DNA from: Sciurus carolinensis | Taxonomy: Eukaryota > Chordata > Mammalia > Rodentia > Sciuridae | Length of the DNA stretch: 64,000 nt | Assembly: GCF_902686445.1 (NCBI RefSeq) | Contig: NC_062222.1 | Span: forward strand, 40,299,792-40,363,791 | Direction: 5' to 3' | Part shown: one piece after another, positions 34,887-45,500 of the stretch | Numbering within the stretch: the stretch's first letter is position 1 | How the letters are laid out: the number at the start of each line of letters is the position of its first letter | Translations under genes and position numbers: made by a program | The notes under the pieces: generated by a model | What the model was told of the DNA's origin: nothing | What the model saw: only the letters and a program-made list of their open reading frames with translations | Database searches by the model: none

Positions 34887-35876
34887 TGCTATGGATTGAA
34901 TGTCTTCTCTAAGACCCATGTTGAAATTTAATTGCCACTGTTATGATACTGGGAGGTAGAACATCTAAGAGGTGATGAGATCAGGGGACCTCTGATTTTA
35001 TGAATGGATGAATACTATTCTTGCCAAAGTGCATCAGTTATTTTTTGCAGAAGTGGTTTTGTTATAAAGATTCTCTCTCTTACTCTCTCCTTCCCTCTCT
35101 CCATCTTACTCTCCATATGATGTCCTAAGCTATTGTTAGGAAGGCTCTCATCAGATGTTGGTATCTTGATGTTTCTTCCATAGCGCAGTTCTGCCAGGAC
35201 AGTGAGGTAGATTGCAGACAAGCCTAAAAATTGCCTGAAGTTATCATGGAAGATGTGATTTACTGGTGAAAGCTTACAAGAGATCAATGACTGTTCCAAG
35301 AAGAGTTTGGTGACGAAGCCTGACCTCTGTTCCTCTTAGTGTTCTGCCAAGAAGTGCCTAATTTCCTTCACAGTGTTTTGTACAGTGGCAGCTGGCTGAA
35401 CTGGTGACACATATCCTCCTACAGTTCCCTCAGTCCTGTGCCAGTTCTCACTCAGAGAGGGTTTTCATGTGTTTGGCTTCAGAAGCAATGACATCATCAG
35501 TATTAACTGATGCTTGCCTATATGACCAGCATCCCAAGGAGTAACTATCTTGTCATACATGCAAGAAAGTAGCTTTTTACAGATAATACTAATTTGCCCT
35601 GATTCCCAGTATAGATAACAGAAAGCCAGTCCTCCTAGATAACATGTATGTGAACTTTCTGGTCCAGGATTGCTCTCATTGTCCCCTTCATTTGGATTTG
35701 GGAGAGGGTGCAGAAAAGCAGCATTTGGGGACATGGTATTTTATGACCTTTGATTCAGGGATGATACACTTGATTTTGAACTTCTAAACCTTGATCACTA
35801 TGAGAAATAAACTTTTTATCTTCATAAATTACCTAGTCTGATATTATTTTAGAGCAGCAGAAGATGGGATAATACA
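34887..35876 (+). mobile_element. MaLR LTR (MST/MLT1 type), interrupted
   Basis: Start 'tgctatggattgaatgtc', then 'catgttgaaatttaattgcc', 'gaggtgatgagatcagggg' and 'gctctcatcagatgttgg'. The end has 'ctatgagaaataaac' (poly(A) signal), 'cataaattacctagtctg' and 'gatgggataataca'. These are MaLR landmarks in order. The two parts (34887-about 35185 and about 35765-35876) are separated by about 580 bp of unrelated DNA. Confidence 0.75.
35186..35764 (-). pseudogene. Unidentified ~580-bp insert in the MaLR LTR, possible retrocopy remnant
   Basis: The insert has a more even composition than its surroundings and, on the minus strand, successive short frames (35465-35734, and part of 35015-35299) whose residues look like decayed protein: mixed hydrophobic and charged, with Pro/Gly/Asn/Glu-rich pieces. 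Frames switch and contain stops. There is no obvious A-tail, and the similar bases at both edges ('cttgatgttt' and 'cttgatttt') may only reflect the LTR sequence. I do not recognise the parent, and it may equally be an uncommon transposon. Confidence 0.35.
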
Positions 35877-35879
35877 ATA

Positions 35880-36593
35880 TCTTCCTTTATAAAGCAAGAG
35901 AAAAGAAATTATTGTCTTTTGACTATAATTTCTTTAATAACTACCCTTCAGAACATAACAGAGAAAAAAAACCTTTATATTTATATGTCTGCTTTGGTTC
36001 TTTCAGTTTTCTCCTTAATCACCTCCATTGGATTTTCTGCTCCAAAAACTCATGATGTGTTCTTATTAATGCCATTGAGATGAATTTTCTGCTTCATCTG
36101 AAACCTGTTGCTATTCTTTTCATTACTAAAACTCTTAACCGCCTTCACTCCTACATCCCCTAGATAATTTAATCTAGTTTTATGATTTATTCAGCACCTA
36201 TCTGTTAATATATTCTAATTATTCTAGAGTTGTATACTACCTATTTGGCATAGGCACTTGAATGTCTTGTATTTCAAGCTTATTGCTAAATAGAGCAATC
36301 TATTTTCATTTCACCCACATAAACAGATGCAGCATTTTCCATCTTTCCTATCTCAAAGAAGTCTTCTTTAATATCAGCAATTTCTAACCAAAAATTTGAG
36401 TTTTCCTTTATATCTATTTTTCCTTTACCCCTATGTCAATTCCATCAGCAACACAAATTTCAAAAATAGGCTAAATTGTATCAATTCTGTGTTCTCTACC
36501 TTTATTACTACTATGTTGTTTCAAATCATGATAATCTCTCACCTGGACATTGCAAAAGGTCATACGTCATTGCTGCTCATATCTAACATTGGT
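35880..36593. other. Non-coding sequence, unassigned
   Basis: Nothing recognisable. The frame at 36396-36617 is hydrophobic and AT-driven. Confidence 0.45.
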
Positions 36594-36724
36594 GGACATC
36601 TCCTGGAGGTATATTAGAAATGTGGAACTTCAGACCCTGCACCAGAGGTAGTTAATCAATCTTTGAATTTTAACAGAATCCAGCCATATGTAGTTTGCAT
36701 GCACTTTAAAGTTTATGAAACCTT
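36594..36724 (+). mobile_element. MER5A-like MITE (hAT-Charlie)
   Basis: 'catctcctggaggtatatta', 'gaaatgtggaacttcagacc', 'aattttaacagaatccag' and 'gcactttaaagtttatgaaa' follow the MER5A layout. The element is short, old and non-autonomous. Confidence 0.6.
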
Positions 36725-37384
36725 GCCCTATATAACCTGACTCTGCCTGCTTCTTTGTATTCATTTATTAGACTTCACCTGGGGCCTAAGATGTCTTTTG
36801 CTTCTCTAAATCACGAAGGTTTTTCTTTGTTTAGGATCTTTACAGTAGTTTAATTCACAGCTCATGATGCTTTCTCGTGATTATCAATGACTGGATCCTT
36901 CTTCCCATTCAGGTCTCTAGCTAAGTGTCACACAAGAGTGGGAGGATATAATTATTAATGACTTTCTCAGATTTCTACAAGTAATGTCAGATTTTGTTTC
37001 AGACCATGTTTTCAAGGACGTACACATACTAAACAGTTTATAATAGGAATAATTTTGTGGTTCTGGGGCAGACCACAGATTTATTTGCTGTTCAGGAAAA
37101 AATAAGCATAATATTGGTCTTTAGGGGCAAAGATTAGGCAATGTCACTAGCAGTCCACTTTGAAAGATTTATGTTACCTGAACTTGAATTTCTTCACCAG
37201 TACCATAAAACCATTGCCATGTACAATGTTCAACTGGTCCTGGCTTTGTGAAATTTTTCACATACGTGAAGAATAAGAACTGATGTGCACATGAAGCTTA
37301 TACTGTCTATCATATTGTAAGTAACACAATTCCTTGTCTTCTTCCATTATCCCTGAAACTATTATCCCATTATCCCATTATCCC
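36725..37384. other. Non-coding sequence
   Basis: Nothing recognisable, except a small duplication of 'cattatccctgaaa' at about 37345-37358 and 37376-37389 next to the inverted-repeat arm. Confidence 0.45.
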
Positions 37385-37502
37385 TGAAATAATGATTTTT
37401 ATCCTCAAAAGCTCTGTAGGGAGTTAGGTCATGTAGAGAAACATAATTCATTACAAAATTCTCTTCCAAGCACCTAGAAGTTGTTAAGGAAAGTAATAGT
37501 TA
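37385..37502 (+). repeat. Left arm of a 118-bp inverted repeat
   Basis: It pairs base for base, without gaps, with 37895-38012. 112 of 118 positions match; mismatches are at 37429, 37435, 37454, 37470, 37477 and 37493. In a plus-strand RNA three of the six would be G-U wobble pairs, giving a nearly perfect stem. The sequence matches no transposon I know. Confidence 0.95.
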
Positions 37503-37894
37503 GAAATAGAAATGGTCTTTAAGAGAGAGAAAAGATTGATTGTGTTTAGCAAACAGAGTCCTGAAACTAAAGTGACCAGTAAACACAGCTAAAGTCATTT
37601 ATCCACAACAATATTAATATAATCATTGCCTGAGTGTCCCTATTAAAGATTAGCTTCCTTAAAGAAATGAGCTGAAATTAGTTATGATAAAGTACTTAGG
37701 AATTATTTTTCCTTTGGAATATTTAGAACATGTCTAAATGGTTTAGAACAGTTAAACTATATGTTTTTCAGTATTTTTTTGATAAAATCAAAACAGGCAG
37801 GTAATGCACATCTGATTATGAAATAGGCAAAACCACCAATTATTTTTCATTTTATTATTGCTGCATGAGCAACTTCATGGTTCTGAAAAAACTA
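37503..37894. other. 392-bp spacer between the inverted-repeat arms
   Basis: AT-rich with no open frame or recognisable repeat. It would form the loop of the hairpin. Confidence 0.6.
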
Positions 37895-38012
37895 TAACTA
37901 TTATTTTCCTTAACAACTTGTAGGTGTTTGGAAGAGAATTTTATAATGAATTATGTTTCTCCACATGGCCTAACTCCCTACAGAGCTTTTGAGGATAAAA
38001 ATCATTATTTCA
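37895..38012 (-). repeat. Right arm of the 118-bp inverted repeat
   Basis: Reverse complement of 37385-37502 at 95% identity. Similarity stops sharply at both ends, so the arms have defined borders. Confidence 0.95.
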
Positions 38013-39285
38013 ACATCTTAGTTAATAGCATTCTTCAAGTATAAATAGCAATATTAATTAAATGTGTAGAGCTATTCTATTACTACAATGTAATTCAAGA
38101 TATAGTTCTTTATTGTTTGGGCAAATTTATTCTATTCATTAGGTCTTTAAGTAATTGTTGTGGCAAGAGAATGAAAAACTCACATTAAGAAAATTATTCA
38201 TAGAGAACTAAGGGAGACAATAAATGTAATAGCAATTGTTAGTTATTATGTTAAAGTTAATGTTCCTTGTTAATTTGATGTTAAATTACATATTGCTATT
38301 TTATTTTATGTACATTGGCCAGTAATAAAAAATCATTGCAAAAAATATATAATTTAGTTAAAATTATAAATGAAGAAAGGAAAATAGCTTACTCTAATTA
38401 TTTATGTACATAATTTATAACATTTTGAGTGTGAGTCAAGAGAAAGTATATTACACACAAAAAAATCATGGTTCATTTGAACAAGTGACTAGTTCAGTTG
38501 TCAGCCACACAGGTTCAAGGCAACAATTGTACTTTGCTATGCACTGTGAGCATTTTCAGCAGAGTTTACACATAATATTAAAAATGCACATACAGTATTA
38601 CCAATATTTGACAATATTAATTTTTATGTATTCATTGAAGATGAAAACTGGCTCTTGTTTGTTTTTCTTTGAGGAGCACATGTTGATGGAAAACACAACA
38701 ACCAGTAAATGGTAGTAAGAGTTTGCTACCATTATTTTGATTCATGGTAGGAGCCCAGCAGTTTTACTCATCATTGAATTTATAATACTGTGCAAATATT
38801 AACACACTGAAGAAAAGCAAAGCACATCCTAGTATTCTTATGAAAATTGTTTTGCTCATATTCCACTTCTAAAAGCAGTGTGAGAGTCCCCAAGCAAGTC
38901 TGTGGATCACACTTTGTAGATTACTCCTCTACAAAGCTACCACATTCAATTTCATTTTCTTCAAAAAGTGTTTTGAATAAAAAGTCAGATTTTTAATCTA
39001 TTTTTATTATTTGGTATTGTTACTTCTTCTAACTATAACTATTTCTCAAATTCTTTGGTTATAAACAAAACAAACCAGTCTCTGACAAAAGTCTAAGTTA
39101 TTAAAGTATATTTCAATGATAAATAAGATGTGCTTTCAACTTCTTGATAATATTAAATTGGTACTACTTGTTGTCTGACTATCCAAGGTAATATGTTATG
39201 TGACTTTATATTTATTCTTTCTAGCTTTTTATTGTACCAATGGTAATTTGGTTACAGTACTGAACATTTGTTATCACTTACAATT
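38013..39285. other. AT-rich non-coding sequence
   Basis: Nothing recognisable. The 103-codon frame at 38404-38715 has no domain I can name. Confidence 0.45.
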
Positions 39286-39286
39286 A

Positions 39287-39535
39287 TGGGGGAGGTGGCT
39301 GGGGTCGGGGGCAGGGTAAGAAAATAATGGAGGAACTTTGGATGGTGTAGAGGGAAATGGGGCCAGATGGGGTGGGGGAAGGAAAGATAGTGAACTGACA
39401 CAGACATTGTTATTCTATGTACATGTATGATTACATGAATGGTGTGAATCTACATCGTGCACAACCATAGAAATGAAAAGTTGTACCCCATTTGTGTACA
39501 ATGAATAAAAATGCAATCTGTAAAAATAAAAAATA
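39287..39535 (+). mobile_element. L1 3'UTR, 5'-truncated
   Basis: It starts in the G-rich tract ('atgggggaggtggctggggt'), then 'ggtgtagagggaaatggggc', 'tgtacatgtatgattacatg', 'aaagttgtaccccatttgtg' and an A-rich tail with AATAAA. No coding part is included. Confidence 0.85.
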
Positions 39536-40365
39536 TTAAATGAAAAAAAGGTTGAAATATCTATTAAGTGTCAGTACATATTAACTGAGGGGTAAGCAGA
39601 TCAGGTCTTTAAGAAGTTTTCTTCAAATATTAAGATGCTAATTAATTTTTGAATTTCTATATAATGTGATTGTCCTAGCTTGAGCTTACCTGTGTTCAGA
39701 AACAGACAAAACTTCTGATTATTTTTATCCAATGAAGAAAACAGAAGTTTCCTAATGAAACTGTGGTGTTATTGGTGCTATTAGAGATAGTTTACATTTT
39801 CTATGGTCTTAATTATTAAAAAGTGACTCGATTCTGTGACTTTTAGGCATCTTGGATTCCAGGTTTGAGAACCAAGAAACATGGACTCTAGGAGATGCCC
39901 TATAGGACCCTTACTTGTTGGAATGTAAAACACTGACCAAGTAACAAAGAAAACAGAAAAAGTGGAGCAGTTCACCTTTGTGTAGTTTGGATGAAAATGT
40001 ATAGAAATTATAACCTTAATTTTATAAGATCATAATTTTTGTTTCTATTACTGGATCATAATATGACTAAAAATTTATATGATCTTTGAATGAATTACAA
40101 AAAATAGTGCAAGTATAATATTTCAAACACTATATTAAAACCAAGATATTCATTGATAAAAATGAAATATCCCTTTAAAGAACTTTTACTTTTCCAGAAG
40201 TTGTTTGTAAATATGGCCAAGAAGTTGGTGCACAGATTTCTCTGGGAAAATAGCCACAAAAATTTCATTGTTTAGGTTGACTTTGTGATGTATCAGTTAG
40301 AAGCATTTGCCAGAATTCCTCATTTGTTTCCATATGTGCCTCAAGAGAGATTCTTCAGAATTTTT
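39536..40365. other. AT-rich non-coding sequence
   Basis: Nothing recognisable. Confidence 0.45.
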
Positions 40366-40367
40366 TA

Positions 40368-40714
40368 TTGATTTATTTGTAATTGGGGCATTACAGTTAT
40401 ACAGAAAAATGAAATTCATTGTGATATGTCATACAAGCACATGACATAGCTTAGTAAATTTCATTCTACAGTTTCTCCATTTTCCCATTTCTCTTCCCTC
40501 TCCCTCATTCTCCTGGTCTCTACCATTCTCCCCTTATATTTTCACGAGAAAATATATTCCCTATTTCCTTCTAGTTTCTGCATATAAGAGAAAACATTAA
40601 ACCCTTGACTTCCTGAGTTTGACTTATATCACCCAGCTTGATGTTCCTTAGTCCCATTCAGTTACCAACAAATGATATAATCTCATTCTTCTTTATGGCT
40701 AAAATTCCATTATG
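40368..40714 (-). mobile_element. Old minus-strand L1, 3' part (host of the young L1)
   Basis: In complement it shows the L1 tail and 3'UTR ('gcattacagttatacagaaa', 'attcattgtgatatgtcata', pyrimidine tract at about 40470-40535) and then the end of ORF2 ('ttctttatggctaaaattcc'). The same copy resumes at 46567 after the young L1. Confidence 0.85.
40701..40714 (+). repeat. Target-site duplication, left copy
   Basis: 'aaaattccattatg' repeats exactly at 46567-46580 beyond the young L1. The complement strand at the nick reads TTTT/AG, close to the L1 endonuclease preference TTTT/AA. Confidence 0.92.
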
Positions 40715-41447
40715 CGAGCCCTGCGCACTCCGGCGGTGGGCCCCGCCCACACAGCCAGCTTCTCCAGGTTCTCGGAACAGAACTGGCCTGCTAGTGAGAG
40801 CCTTTCTGACCAGAACAAGCTCCGAGTCCCGGAGCCCCTGCAGCGCAGTGTACTCCGGCAACGAACAAGCGGAGAGCCGCGATCAGCAAGCAGCCTCTGG
40901 AATTAGGGCAGAGCAGCCAGAGACCTCTTCAGGTGGCTCTGCCCACTCCGGCTGCAGGCTCTCTTCACGGGGCGATCCAAGATGGCAGCCTAGAGGGAGA
41001 CTGCACCCCTAGTCGCTCCAGAACCCAGGAGTTAAGAAGGGGAGGCATTGAGAGACTCAGACTGAAATAGAGCCACAGGTGAGTCTGCCCACTGGGTAAA
41101 GCTCGGCCCGGGTGGCAGGCCCAGATAGAGGTGGCTTATTGGAGCCGGGCAGGGCAGCTAGAGTCTTCCCAAGGTAGCCTTCCACACTCCAGCAGTGGGC
41201 TCCTCCCACACGGCCAGCTGCACGGTGCAGACCCACAGTGAGAGCATTTCCGCACAGAGCCAGTTCCAAACCGTGGAACCAGTAGGGGGCTAGGGGCAGT
41301 TTTCTTCGGATGAGCTGCTTTATCAGATTCCTCCAAGACATCAGGCTACTGAAGGCTGGGAGGTGATACACTGGAAATCTACCGGGACAGTATAAGCCAG
41401 TAGCGGAAAACTGCAATATCTCAGGGTCCCACTGACAACTGACCGAT
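40715..41447 (+). promoter_or_regulatory. L1 5'UTR with internal promoter
   Basis: This is by far the most GC- and CpG-rich stretch of the window. It begins directly after the target-site duplication, so it is probably complete. A YY1-like motif 'ccaagatggcagc' lies at 40977-40989; human L1 uses a similar site in its 5'UTR to set the start of transcription, but there it is near position +15, not about +263. Two related blocks start at 40726 and 41185 ('cactccggcggtggg' and 'cactccagcagtggg'), suggesting diverged internal repeats. Promoter activity is inferred from the family. Confidence 0.75.
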
Positions 41448-42494
41448 ATGAGAAAACAAAGGAAGAAAATGTCCCAAACAAACCTAGATACTACATCAAT
41501 AAAACCCAATGACAGCACAGCAGAAGAAATGTCAGAAAGGGAGTTCAGACTGTACGTAATTAAAACGATCAGGGAAGCTAATGAGGAGATGAAAGAGCAA
41601 ATGCAGGCATTGAAGGAGGAGATGAAAGAGCAAATGCAGGCATTAAATGATCGCACCAATCAACAGTTAGAAGACCAAATACGGGAAGCAAGAGATCATT
41701 TCAATAAAGAGTTAGAGATACTGAAAAAAAACCAAACTGAAATCCTTGAAATGAAGGAAACAATAAACCAAGTTAAAAACTCCATAGAAAGCATAACCAA
41801 TAGGATAGAACACCTGGAAGACAGAACCTCAGACATTGAAGAAAAATTATTTAATCTTGAAAGCAAAGTTGGCCAAACAGAAAAGATGGTAAGAAATCAT
41901 GAACAGAATCTACAAGAATTATGGGATATCATGAAAAGGCCAAATTTAAGAATTATTGGGATTGAGGAAGGCTTAGAGAAACAAACCAAAGGAATGAACA
42001 ATCTATTCAATGAAATAATAACAGAAAATTTCCCAAATCTGAAGAATGAAATGGAAAACCAAGTACAAGAGGCTTATAGAACTCCAAACATACAAAATTA
42101 CAACAGACCCACACCAAGGCACATTATTATGAAAATACCTAACATACAAAATAAAGACAGAATTTTAAAGGCCGCGAGAGAAAAGAATCAAATTACATTC
42201 AGAGGGAAACCAATAAGAATATCAGCAGATTTTTCAATCCAGACCCTAAAAGCTAGAAGGGCCTGGAACAACATATACCAAGCCCTGAAAGAAAACGGAT
42301 GCCAACCAAGAATCTTATACCCAGCAAAACTTACCTTCAAATTTGACGATGAAATAAGATCCTTCCATGATAAACAAAAGCTAAAGGAATTTACAAAAAG
42401 AAAGCCAGCATTACAGAACATTCTCAGCAAAATATTCCATGAGGAAGAGATGAAAAACAACGATGCAAATCAGCAACAGGAGGCGCTAGCCTAA
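41448..42494 (+). CDS. L1 ORF1p, RNA-binding chaperone (intact)
   Basis: A 348-residue uninterrupted frame, close to the 338 of human ORF1p. In the family, ORF1p trimerises, coats L1 RNA in cytoplasmic particles and acts as a nucleic-acid chaperone during target-primed reverse transcription. Domains visible in order: a short N-terminal region; a long coiled coil (about residues 30-155, rich in Glu/Lys/Leu/Gln); an RRM-like domain (about 160-255, around LRIIGIEEG and NLFNEIITENFP); and a C-terminal domain (about 255-340) with the conserved TPRHII, AAREK, TLKARRAW and YPAKLTF segments. The coiled coil has an exact 11-residue tandem duplication (EEMKEQMQALK), encoded by a 33-bp repeat at about 41586-41651. 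The start is the first ATG of the frame after the 5'UTR. The ORF2 start lies 31 nt after its stop. Confidence 0.95.
   Translation: MRKQRKKMSQTNLDTTSIKPNDSTAEEMSEREFRLYVIKTIREANEEMKEQMQALKEEMKEQMQALNDRTNQQLEDQIREARDHFNKELEILKKNQTEILEMKETINQVKNSIESITNRIEHLEDRTSDIEEKLFNLESKVGQTEKMVRNHEQNLQELWDIMKRPNLRIIGIEEGLEKQTKGMNNLFNEIITENFPNLKNEMENQVQEAYRTPNIQNYNRPTPRHIIMKIPNIQNKDRILKAAREKNQITFRGKPIRISADFSIQTLKARRAWNNIYQALKENGCQPRILYPAKLTFKFDDEIRSFHDKQKLKEFTKRKPALQNILSKIFHEEEMKNNDANQQQEALA
41586..41651 (+). repeat. 33-bp tandem duplication in the ORF1 coiled coil
   Basis: Two in-frame 33-bp units starting 'gaggagatgaaagagcaa'. They keep the reading frame and, with 11 residues per unit, a hendecad coiled-coil phase. 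Confidence 0.9.
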
Positions 42495-42525
42495 AGGAAT
42501 AGCCAAATAAAGGAGAAACCAAATC

Positions 42526-45500
42526 ATGTCAAAAACAAATATGAGTCAATTGACTGGGAATACAAATCATATCACAATAATAACCCTGAATGTTAATGGC
42601 CTGAATTCATCAATCAAAAGACACAGACTGGCAGAGTGGATTAAAAAGAAAAATCCAACAATATGCTGCCTGCAAGAGACTCATCTCATAGAAAGAGACA
42701 CCCATAGACTAAAGGTGAAAGGATGGGGAAAAACATACCATGCACACGGACACAGCAAAAAAGCTGGAGTATCCATCCTCATCTCAGATAATGTGGACTT
42801 CAAACCAAAACTAGTCAGAAGGGATAAAGAAGGACATTACATGCTGCTTAAGGGAAGCATAAATCAGCAAGACATAACAATCATAAATATCTATGCCCCG
42901 AACATTGGCTCATCCACGTACGTCAAACAAATCCTTCTCAATTCCAGAAATCAAATAGACCACAACACAATAATACTAGGCGATTTTAACACACCTCTCT
43001 CACCACTGGATAGATCATCCAAACAAAAATTGAATAAAGAAACTATAGATCTCAACAACACAATCAGCAATTTAGACTTAACGGACATATATAGAATATA
43101 CCATCCAACAAAGAACGAATACACTTTCTTCTCAGCAGCACATGGATCCTTCTCTAAAATAGACCATATTTTATGCCACAAAGCTACTGTTGGCAAATAC
43201 AAGAAGATAGAGATACTACCTTGTACTCTATCAGATCATAATGGATTGAAATTAGAAATAAATGACAGAATACAAAACAGAAACTTCTCCAATACCTGGA
43301 GACTAAATAATACACTATTATATGATGAATGGATAACAGAAGACATAAGGAGGGAAATAAAAAAATTCTTAGAAGTAAACGAGAACAAAGACACATCATA
43401 TCAAATCTCTGGGACACTATGAAAGCAGTACTTAGAGGAAGATTTATTTCATGGGGTGCATTCAAAAAAAGAAGTAGAAATCAACAAATAAACGACTTAA
43501 CACTACAGCTCAAAGCACTAGAAAAAGAAGAGCAGACCAATACCAAAAGTAGTAGAAGACAGGAAATAGTTAAAATCAGAGCCGAAATCAACGAAATCGA
43601 AACAAAAGAAACAATCGGGAAAATTAACAAAATAAGTAGTTGGTTCTTTGAAAAAATAAATAAAATTGATAAACCCTTAGCCACACTAACAAAGAGAAAG
43701 AGGGAGAAAACTCAAATTACTAAAATTCGGAATGAACAAGGAAACATCACAACAGACACGAGTGAAATACAAAACATAATTAGAAGCTATTTCGAAAATC
43801 TATACTCCAACAAAACAGAAAACCTCGAAGACATCAACAAATTTCTAGAGAAATATGAACTACCGAAACTGAACGAGGAGGACATACACAACTTAAATAA
43901 ACCAATTTCAAGCAATGAAATAGAAGAGGTCATCAAAAGCCTACCAACAAAGAAAAGTCCAGGACCAGATGGGTTCTCAGCCGAGTTCTACAAAACCTTT
44001 AAAGAAGAGCTCATTCCAATACTTCTCAAACTATTCCATGAAATAGAAGAGGAGGGAACCCTACCAAACTCGTTCTATGAAGCCAATATCACCCTGATAC
44101 CTAAACCAGACAGAGACACATCAAGGAAAGAAAATTTCAGACCAATATCCTTAATGAATATCGATGCAAAAATTCTCAACAAAATTTTAGCAAATCGCAT
44201 ACAAATATATATTAAAAAGATAGTGCACCACGATCAAGTGGGTTTTATCCCAGGGATGCAAGGTTGGTTCAACATTCGGAAATCAATAAATGTCATTCAC
44301 CATATCAACAGACTTAAAGTTAAGAATCACATGATTATTTCAATAGATGCAGAAAAAGCATTTGATAAAATACAGCATCCCTTCATGCTCAAAACACTAG
44401 AAAAAATTGGGGTAGGGGGAACATTCCTAAACATTATAAAGGCAATCTATGCTAAGCCCATGGCTAATATCATTCTAAATGGTGAAAAACTGAAAGCGTT
44501 CCCCCTAAAAACGGGAACAAGGCAGGGATGCCCTCTTTCACCGCTTCTATTCAACATCGTCCTTGAGACTCTAGCCAGAGCAATCAGACAAACCAAAGAA
44601 ATTAAAGGGATACGAATAGGAAAAGAAGAACTCAAACTATCCCTGTTCGCTGATGACATGATTATATATTTAGAGGAACCTGGAAATTCCACCAGAAAAC
44701 TTTTAGAACTCATAAGTGAATTCAGTAAAGTAGCAGGTTACAAGATCAATGCTCATAAATCCAATGCATTTTTATACATAAGTGATGAATCTAGAGAAAG
44801 AGAAATTAGGAAAACTACCCCATTCACAATAGCATCGAAAAAAATAAAATACTTGGGAATCAATCTCACAAAAGAGGTGAAAGACCTCTACAATGAGAAC
44901 TACAGAACACTGAAGAAAGAAATTCAAGAAAACCTTAGAAGATGGAAAGATCTCCCATGTTCCTGGATAGGCAGAATTAATATCATCAAAATGGCTATAC
45001 TACCTAAAGTGCTATACAGATTCAATGCAATTCCAATTAAAATCCCAATGATGTACCTTGCAGAAATAGAGCAAGCAATTATGAAATTCATCTGGAAGAA
45101 TAAAAAACCTAGAATAGCTAAAGCAATCCTCAGTAGCAAGAGCGAAGCAGGGGGTATTGCAATACCAGATCTTCAACTCTACTACAAAGCAATAGTAACA
45201 AAAACAGCATGGTATTGGTACCAAAATAGACAGGTAGATCAATGGTACAGAATAGAGGACATGGACACAAACCCAAATAAATACAATTTTCTCATACTAG
45301 ACAAAGGTTCCAACAATTTGCAATGGAGAAAAGATAGCCTCTTCAACAAATGGTGCTGGGAAAACTGGAAAACCATATGCAATAGAATGAAATTAAACCC
45401 CTATCTCTCACCCTACACAAAACTCAACTCAAAATGGATCAAGGACCTCGGAATCAGACCAGAGACCCTGCATCTTATAGAAGAAAAAGTAGGTCCAAAT

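Noticed and set aside
40715..41447. CpG island promoter of a host gene
   Set aside because: The GC-rich block is the L1 5'UTR, beginning exactly at the target-site duplication and leading into ORF1.
42951..45242. Several minus-strand frames of 67-93 codons inside the L1
   Set aside because: They are shadows of ORF2 in the opposite strand.
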